Below the pieces are notes generated by a model. The model saw only the letters and a program-made list of their open reading frames with translations, made no database searches and was not told the origin of the DNA. From Flavobacteriaceae bacterium UBA5079 (GTDB taxonomy: Bacteria > Bacteroidota > Bacteroidia > Flavobacteriales > Flavobacteriaceae), in contig DIAL01000089.1 in NCBI GenBank assembly GCA_002414705.1, forward strand, positions 12,482 through 22,993: DNA of 10,512 nucleotides, written 5' to 3'. Positions 5,658-10,512 of this stretch are shown here, in pieces. Numbering within the stretch: the stretch's first letter is position 1; every line of letters starts with the position of its first letter. The translations under genes were made by a program, and so were the position numbers.

Positions 5658-7059
5658 GTTGTTATTGTTTGCTGCAAAAATAATTGCTTTTACGCTTAAA
5701 AAACAATTATTTTACAAAAACATCTTAAGCCAATTTCATTTGAATTTATTTGACCTTTCATTACAATTTAATGGTTTTCCCATAAAGAAAGCACAACAGA
5801 TTTTGAAAGGTATCCAAACGCAATCAGACAGTGAATTTGAACGTTACATTGAAAAGAAAAAAAAGGAGATTGTAGCGTATCACATTCAAAATAATAATTT
5901 TTATAAAGAGTTTTTAAACGACGAAAATGTGTCTGATTGGAATTCCATTCCCATTATGACCAAACGTGATTTACAGAAACCGTTACAAGAGCGACTTTCC
6001 AAAGGTTACAATCTTAAAAACGTTTATGTGAATAAAACGTCTGGTTCTTCTGGTGATCCTTTTATTTTTGCTAAAGATTATGTTTGTCATGCGCTAACTT
6101 GGGCTGTTATAAAAAACAGATTTGGTTGGTATGGATTGGATTTCAACAGTTCCAAACAAGCCCGATTTTATGGTATTCCTTTAGATAAGACAGGTTATTA
6201 CAAAGAACGTTTCAAGGATTTATTAAGTAGTCGGTTACGATTTTCGGTTTTTGATTTAAGTGATGCTGCTTTTGAAAATTATCTTAAAAAGTTTACATCT
6301 ACTCCTTTTGATTATTTAAATGGTTATACCAGTTCCATCGTTCAATTTGCCAAATTTTTAGAACGGAAAAACCTCATTTTAAAGGCTGTTTGTCCAACAT
6401 TAAAAGCATGTGTTGTCACATCAGAAATGCTTTTTGTTGCTGATAAATTACTTATGGAAAAACAATTTGGTATTCCCGTAATTAACGAATATGGCGCTTC
6501 TGAACTCGATTTAATTGCATTTCAAAATGTAGAAAATGATTGGATAATAAACAATGAAACATTATACGTTGAAATTTTAGATAGTAATAATCGCGTTTTA
6601 CCTTTAGGCGAAGAAGGGCGAATTGTGATTACATCGCTTTACAACCAAGCACATCCATTTATACGTTATGATATTGGTGATATTGGCATACTTTCAGAAA
6701 AAAGCACGTTTAAAAAGCTTATTCTGGAAAGGCTGATTGGAAGAACAAATGATATGGCTGTTTTACCAAGTGGCAAAAAAGCAGCTGGTTTAACCTTTTA
6801 CTATATTACCAAAAGTATTATTGAGGATGATGGTGTTGTGAAAGAATTCATTATTCAGCAGACTAAAATAGATACGTTTAAAATTATTTATGTGAGTACA
6901 AATTCATTATCTGAAGAAAAAATGCAAGAGATTCGTAATGAAATGACACGATATTTAGAACCCAATTTAACGGTTATATTCGAGCGTCAAGATGCGCTTA
7001 AACGATCTAAAAGCGGTAAATTGAAACAATTTTCATCTGTAATAAATTTACCTTCATGA
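5656..7059 (+). CDS. Adenylate-forming enzyme, CapK/PaaK (phenylacetate-CoA ligase)-like
   Basis: An enzyme of the ANL-related family that activates a carboxylate with ATP, as phenylacetate-CoA ligase does; relatives called CapK occur in capsule loci. Numbering from the outermost ATG, it has NKTSGSSGDPF (126-136, phosphate-binding loop), VVTSEML (253-259), NEYGASE (277-283, adenine-binding YGxxE), RYDIGDIG (337-344), GRTND (362-366, hinge) and KRSKSGKLKQF (449-459), where the lysine after SG is the likely catalytic one. No membrane span is evident. The ATG at 5656 overlaps the purD start codon and encloses its promoter. Family resemblance seems to begin at LNLFDLSLQFNGFPI (29-43), so a TTG start at 5740 is more likely. 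The end overlaps the next gene as ATGA. Context suggests glycan modification; the substrate is unknown. Confidence 0.85.
   Translation: MLLLFAAKIIAFTLKKQLFYKNILSQFHLNLFDLSLQFNGFPIKKAQQILKGIQTQSDSEFERYIEKKKKEIVAYHIQNNNFYKEFLNDENVSDWNSIPIMTKRDLQKPLQERLSKGYNLKNVYVNKTSGSSGDPFIFAKDYVCHALTWAVIKNRFGWYGLDFNSSKQARFYGIPLDKTGYYKERFKDLLSSRLRFSVFDLSDAAFENYLKKFTSTPFDYLNGYTSSIVQFAKFLERKNLILKAVCPTLKACVVTSEMLFVADKLLMEKQFGIPVINEYGASELDLIAFQNVENDWIINNETLYVEILDSNNRVLPLGEEGRIVITSLYNQAHPFIRYDIGDIGILSEKSTFKKLILERLIGRTNDMAVLPSGKKAAGLTFYYITKSIIEDDGVVKEFIIQQTKIDTFKIIYVSTNSLSEEKMQEIRNEMTRYLEPNLTVIFERQDALKRSKSGKLKQFSSVINLPS
5675..5706 (-). promoter_or_regulatory. purD promoter
   Basis: On the minus strand TATTTTTG (5675-5682) is a perfect TAnnTTTG -7 box. 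A TTG (5704-5706) lies exactly 21 bp upstream as the -33 element, within the normal Bacteroidota spacing. The leader to the purD ATG at 5657 would be only about 11 bases. This is the best promoter in the window. It lies inside the first codons of the longest version of the divergent CapK-like reading frame, arguing that that gene starts further downstream. Confidence 0.6.
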
Positions 7060-8222
7060 TGAGAGATATTCTCATAATAACCAGTTATTTCCCACCTGAA
7101 ACTGGAGCTGCTTCCAATAGGATTTTTCATTTAGCAACAGGTTTAGAAAAACAACATTTTAAAGTGTCTGTAATTACACCTTTACCAAATTACCCAAAAG
7201 GTGAGATTTTTGATGGTTATCGTGGAAAATTTAAACAAACAACCACTGAAAATAACATAACCATTCATAGATTATGGCTATATGCTAGTAACTCTAAAAA
7301 TAAACTACTGCGTTTATTGGCTATGTTGTCTTATAGTTTAAGTTTAACTTGGTTTTTTATTTGGAACAAAATTCCGAAAACAGTTATTGTACAATCGCCT
7401 CCATTATTGGTTGCATTTACCTGTATGGTATGTTTGAGACGTAAAAAAAGAAAGCTTATTTTAAATGTGAGTGATTTATGGCCAATTGCTGGTTTAGAAT
7501 TAGGTGCCTTAAAAAAGAATTTCAGTTATAAAATGCTAGAAAAAATTGAGCGATTTAATTACAAAAAAGCGGATTTAGTTTTAGGTCAGAGTAACGAGAT
7601 TTTAACTCATATAAAAACGCTATTTCCAGAAAAAGAGACGTTTTTATATCGGAATTATCCTGATTTTGGGTGTCCTAAATTACAAGAACGGCCTGATAAC
7701 ATAGAGAAAATTTCTTTAGTTTATGCAGGATTATTAGGCGTAGCACAAGGCATATATAAACTATGTAAATCGTTAGATTACAGGAACATTGTATTTCATA
7801 TTTATGGTGCTGGCTCTGAACAACAACATATAATTAACTTTATTTCTGAAAATCCGGAATTACCCATTATTTACCATGGCGAAGTTTCCCGAACTACATT
7901 ACATAAAGCCTTATTAAATTACGATATAACTATTATTCCGCTACTAAATAGGATTTATGGCTCTGTACCTTCCAAGGTATTTGAATATGCCAGATTAGGG
8001 CTTCCTATGCTTTATTTTGGAGGTGGTGAGGGTGAAGATATTATTAAACAACATCAATTGGGTTGGATAGCTGAAGCTGGAAATTACAGTCAATTAAATA
8101 AATCAATTCAAGAGTTAAGAAAGGATGAATTAGATTTAAAAAAGCGTAATTTGATTCAACAAACAGCAAAAGATAATTTCGACTTTAATAGTCAATTATT
8201 AAAACTAAAAGCTATGCTTTAA
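7056..8222 (+). CDS. Glycosyltransferase family 4, WbuB-like
   Basis: A 388-residue GT-B enzyme adding a sugar to a lipid-linked glycan on the cytoplasmic side of the membrane. The acceptor half opens with ILIITSYFPPETGAASNRIF (5-24) and includes QSPPLLVA (113-120) and SDLWP (139-143), both typical of WbuB-type GT4 proteins of O-antigen and capsule loci. A hydrophobic stretch (84-103) probably docks it to the membrane. The donor half has LVYAGLLGVAQGI (221-233), YGAGSE (250-255), HGEVSR (274-279) and GSVPSKVFEYARLGLPML (302-319), the nucleotide-sugar binding region. Translation is coupled to the upstream gene by ATGA, and a second ATG at 7059 could be used instead. Its stop overlaps the opposing phosphotransferase gene by 4 bp. 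Donor and acceptor sugars cannot be read from sequence. Confidence 0.9.
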   Translation: MMRDILIITSYFPPETGAASNRIFHLATGLEKQHFKVSVITPLPNYPKGEIFDGYRGKFKQTTTENNITIHRLWLYASNSKNKLLRLLAMLSYSLSLTWFFIWNKIPKTVIVQSPPLLVAFTCMVCLRRKKRKLILNVSDLWPIAGLELGALKKNFSYKMLEKIERFNYKKADLVLGQSNEILTHIKTLFPEKETFLYRNYPDFGCPKLQERPDNIEKISLVYAGLLGVAQGIYKLCKSLDYRNIVFHIYGAGSEQQHIINFISENPELPIIYHGEVSRTTLHKALLNYDITIIPLLNRIYGSVPSKVFEYARLGLPMLYFGGGEGEDIIKQHQLGWIAEAGNYSQLNKSIQELRKDELDLKKRNLIQQTAKDNFDFNSQLLKLKAML

Positions 8223-9577
8223 TAGGCTTTTTCTTCCCCTTTAACCGCATTAATAAATGTTCTAATAATAATCTTTAAATCTAAAAGTAAAGACCAGTTT
8301 TCAATATAAAAGATATCATATTTTACACGACCAATAATATCTTTATCTGTTTCTACTTCACCACGGAATCCACTAATTTGAGCTAACCCGGTTATACCTG
8401 GTTTTACAAAATGGCGTACCATAAACTTATCAATGCGTTTAGCGTACATATTGGTATGGCTTACCATGTGAGGTCTAGGTCCTACAACTGACATATCGCC
8501 AAAAAGTACATTAAAAAATTGTGGTAGCTCATCAATACTTGTTTTTCTAATAAACTTACCTGTTTTTGTTATGCGTTGATCTCCACGAGTTGCTTGGTAT
8601 AAATGAGCATCTTTATTAGGTGTCATAGAACGAAATTTATAACAATCAAATTCCTTGTAATTAAATCCATTTCTAGATTGTTTAAAAAATACAGGTCCTT
8701 TAGATTCTAATTTTATTAAAATAGCAATAATAGGTGTTAACCATGATAAAATAAAGATAATAACACATGAAGAAAACAGAATATCAAAAAGACGTTTGAC
8801 GAATTGATTAGCAGACTCTTCTAAAGGTATATTTCTTAAAGATAGGATTGGAATATAATCGTAATACTCATACTTTAATTTTTTGGAATAAATATCTTTA
8901 TTATCTGGAAGGAATTTAAGTATAATAAGATTATTATCAGCAAAATCAATCACTTTCATCATTTGTGTATTTGAAAGTTCAGAAATTGAGCAATATATTT
9001 CTTCTATTGATTCTTTTTTCAGGAAATGTAAGCACGCATCCAAGTCAAACGTATCTTTATTTTTTAAATTGAATGTTTTTTTATGCTTATATCCATATTC
9101 GGGATTAGAATTAAAAAAATTCTCTAATGCAATGGTTTGTTTATTCTTACCTAAAATGGCAGTTGTTCTGTAATTACCACCAAAAGAAGATCGGTATTTT
9201 TGAAGTAAATAATAAAAGGCAAACTTAAAAACGGTAATTAAAATAAAGGAAAATAATACGTATTTAAATATAATTTTAGGGCGAATATCTAGATCGTGAT
9301 AGAAGCCAGAATAAGCCAAAACAAATAAGCCAAAAAGTATCATTTGTCTAAAAACTAATGACAAAATGGTAATTTCTCTGGTATATCTGTACACCTCATA
9401 AAACTTCGAGTTTACAGATACAAACATCCAGGCAATAGTTGTAACAGAAACAAAAATTAAAGGATATTGGAAATTAAAAAAGTATAAAATAGCTAAACCA
9501 TTTATAATGCCTAAATCTACCAAATAAGAAATAGGCCTAATATAAATAGAGTATCTACCGTGTTTTATTTGGCTCAT
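8219..9577 (-). CDS. Polyprenyl-phosphate sugar-1-phosphate transferase (WcaJ/WbaP-type)
   Basis: Starts a surface polysaccharide by moving a sugar-1-phosphate from a UDP-sugar to undecaprenyl phosphate in the inner membrane. The 452 residues show the full-length arrangement: four N-terminal membrane segments (about 13-33, 37-55, 71-92, 101-125), a Rossmann-like soluble domain (about 136-240), a re-entrant hydrophobic helix (264-289) and the catalytic domain. The latter contains GPVFFKQSRNG (294-304), YKFRSM (313-318), the Asp-Glu pair in SIDELPQ (347-353, D349/E350), VVGPRPH (364-370) and KPGITGLAQISG (392-403). No key residue is missing. The start codon overlaps the stop of the upstream decarboxylase gene as TAATG, implying coupled translation. 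Glucose or galactose is the usual sugar for full-length members, but the sugar here is undetermined. Confidence 0.93.
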   Translation of the reverse strand: MSQIKHGRYSIYIRPISYLVDLGIINGLAILYFFNFQYPLIFVSVTTIAWMFVSVNSKFYEVYRYTREITILSLVFRQMILFGLFVLAYSGFYHDLDIRPKIIFKYVLFSFILITVFKFAFYYLLQKYRSSFGGNYRTTAILGKNKQTIALENFFNSNPEYGYKHKKTFNLKNKDTFDLDACLHFLKKESIEEIYCSISELSNTQMMKVIDFADNNLIILKFLPDNKDIYSKKLKYEYYDYIPILSLRNIPLEESANQFVKRLFDILFSSCVIIFILSWLTPIIAILIKLESKGPVFFKQSRNGFNYKEFDCYKFRSMTPNKDAHLYQATRGDQRITKTGKFIRKTSIDELPQFFNVLFGDMSVVGPRPHMVSHTNMYAKRIDKFMVRHFVKPGITGLAQISGFRGEVETDKDIIGRVKYDIFYIENWSLLLDLKIIIRTFINAVKGEEKAY

Positions 9578-10512
9578 TAATTTTTAATATGCTTGGAGAA
9601 ATCTTTGTGTTCGCTTTTATTTAACTCTTCAGCAGATAATTGCTTAAAATAGCTAAACGTTTTAGCCATACCTTCTGCTCTGTCCACTTTAGGTGTCCAA
9701 TTTAATAGTTTTTTAGCTAGGGTAATATCTGGCTGTCTTTGTAACGGATCATCGGTTGGAAGTTCCTTATAAATAATTTTCTGATCAGTTCCTGTTAGTT
9801 TTATAATTTCTTCAGCAAAGTCTTTTATGGTAATTTCATGAGGGTTACCAATATTTACAGGATAGGAATAATCGCTAAAAAGCAAGTTATAAATACCTTC
9901 AACTTGATCGTCAACATAACAAAAAGAACGCGTTTGAGAACCATTGCCAAAAACAGTTAAATCTTCACCTCGTAAAGCTTGTCCCATAAAAGCAGGAATA
10001 ACACGACCATCATTTAGGCGCATTCGCGGTCCATAGGTGTTGAAAATTCGGACAATTCGGGTTTCTACACCGTGAAACCTGTGGTATGCCATGGTTATGG
10101 ATTCTTGAAAACGTTTGGCTTCATCATAAACGCCTCGTGGTCCTATGGTATTTACATTTCCATAATAATCTTCAGTTTGTGGATGTACTAAAGGGTCTCC
10201 ATAAACTTCGGATGTAGATGCAATTAATATTCTGGCATTTTTAGCTTTAGCAAGACCTAACAAGTTATGTGTTCCTAAAGAACCTACTTTTAATGTTTGA
10301 ATGGGTATTTTTAGATAATCGATAGGGCTTGCTGGTGATGCAAAGTGTAAGATATAATGCAAATCTCCTTCGATTTTTATAAATTCAGTTACATCATGCT
10401 CGATAAATTCAAAATTAGGGTTATCAAGTAAATGTTTGATGTTTTTAGAATCGCCTGTAATATAGTTATCCATACCAATGACGTGAAACCCTTCTTTTAT
10501 AAAACGATCGCT
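9577..10512 (-). CDS. UDP-glucuronate decarboxylase (UDP-xylose synthase), partial at 5' end
   Basis: A short-chain dehydrogenase-type enzyme that oxidises UDP-glucuronate with bound NAD, decarboxylates it and reduces it to UDP-xylose. Reading stays open beyond the Met at 10473 to the window edge (the added residues include SDRFIKEG and [12 protein letters not shown], the end of the NAD-binding fold), so the GxxGxxG start lies outside. Counting from that Met, diagnostic blocks are [11 protein letters not shown] (43-53), [10 protein letters not shown] (85-94), [12 protein letters not shown] (111-122) with the catalytic Tyr116/Lys120 pair, [11 protein letters not shown] (142-152) and SFCYVDD (183-189). 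These match UXS much more closely than GalE or RmlB. It shares an operon with the phosphotransferase downstream (TAATG overlap), consistent with supplying a nucleotide sugar for the polymer. No promoter is in view. Confidence 0.92.
   Translation of the reverse strand, partial: SDRFIKEGFHVIGMDNYITGDSKNIKHLLDNPNFEFIEHDVTEFIKIEGDLHYILHFASPASPIDYLKIPIQTLKVGSLGTHNLLGLAKAKNARILIASTSEVYGDPLVHPQTEDYYGNVNTIGPRGVYDEAKRFQESITMAYHRFHGVETRIVRIFNTYGPRMRLNDGRVIPAFMGQALRGEDLTVFGNGSQTRSFCYVDDQVEGIYNLLFSDYSYPVNIGNPHEITIKDFAEEIIKLTGTDQKIIYKELPTDDPLQRQPDITLAKKLLNWTPKVDRAEGMAKTFSYFKQLSAEELNKSEHKDFSKHIKN

Noticed and set aside
10471..10473. ATG at 10473 as the true start of the UXS gene
   Set aside because: Reading stays open to the window edge and the added residues continue the NAD-binding fold; the visible part lacks the essential glycine-rich loop.

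Overview
The window looks like chromosomal DNA from a member of the Bacteroidota, most likely a marine-type flavobacterium (Flavobacteriaceae). Four things point there. The DNA is AT-rich. Start codons lack purine-rich Shine-Dalgarno sites and often have A-rich leaders. Three gene starts carry perfect copies of the Bacteroidota -7 promoter box TAnnTTTG. Several proteins (DUF4254, a DUF6427-like membrane protein, a DUF6341-like small protein) belong to families I associate with flavobacteria. I cannot name a genus.

Left part (1-4391), housekeeping and conserved-hypothetical genes: the 3' end of a reductase with a C-terminal plant-type [2Fe-2S] ferredoxin domain (+); a 231-bp spacer packed with short repeats (a tandem double hairpin, three TTTTAGA units, five CGGCTTTG-type units); a family 9 glycosyltransferase of the ADP-heptose:LPS heptosyltransferase type preceded by a DUF4254 gene, both on the minus strand; uracil phosphoribosyltransferase upp (+); a multi-spanning membrane protein (-); and a 75-residue single-span protein (+).

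Middle (4386-5657): purD (-), an intact glycinamide ribonucleotide synthetase gene with the clearest promoter in the window.

Right part (5656-10512), the edge of a surface-polysaccharide locus. Two plus-strand genes, an adenylate-forming CapK/PaaK-like enzyme and a WbuB-like GT4 glycosyltransferase, are coupled by an ATGA overlap. They meet head-on two minus-strand genes coupled by a TAATG overlap: a UDP-glucuronate decarboxylase (UDP-xylose synthase) that runs off the right edge, and a polyprenyl-phosphate sugar-1-phosphate transferase. In outline, the decarboxylase would supply an activated sugar, the phosphotransferase would load the first sugar onto undecaprenyl phosphate, the GT4 would extend the glycan, and the CapK-like enzyme may activate a carboxylate for its modification. 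The family 9 transferase on the left suggests a link to LPS-type glycans but lies in a separate operon.

Layout: genes are very tightly packed. Three of the four convergent junctions overlap tail to tail (12, 6 and 4 bp); only the first has a spacer, and that spacer holds the repeats. No gene-free stretch exceeds 300 bases. I saw no tRNA, rRNA, CRISPR array, insertion sequence or riboswitch. I did not find a convincing novel multi-gene system. The best candidates for undescribed biology are the DUF4254/heptosyltransferase pair, the two uncharacterised membrane genes beside purD, and the CapK-like enzyme coupled to a glycosyltransferase.
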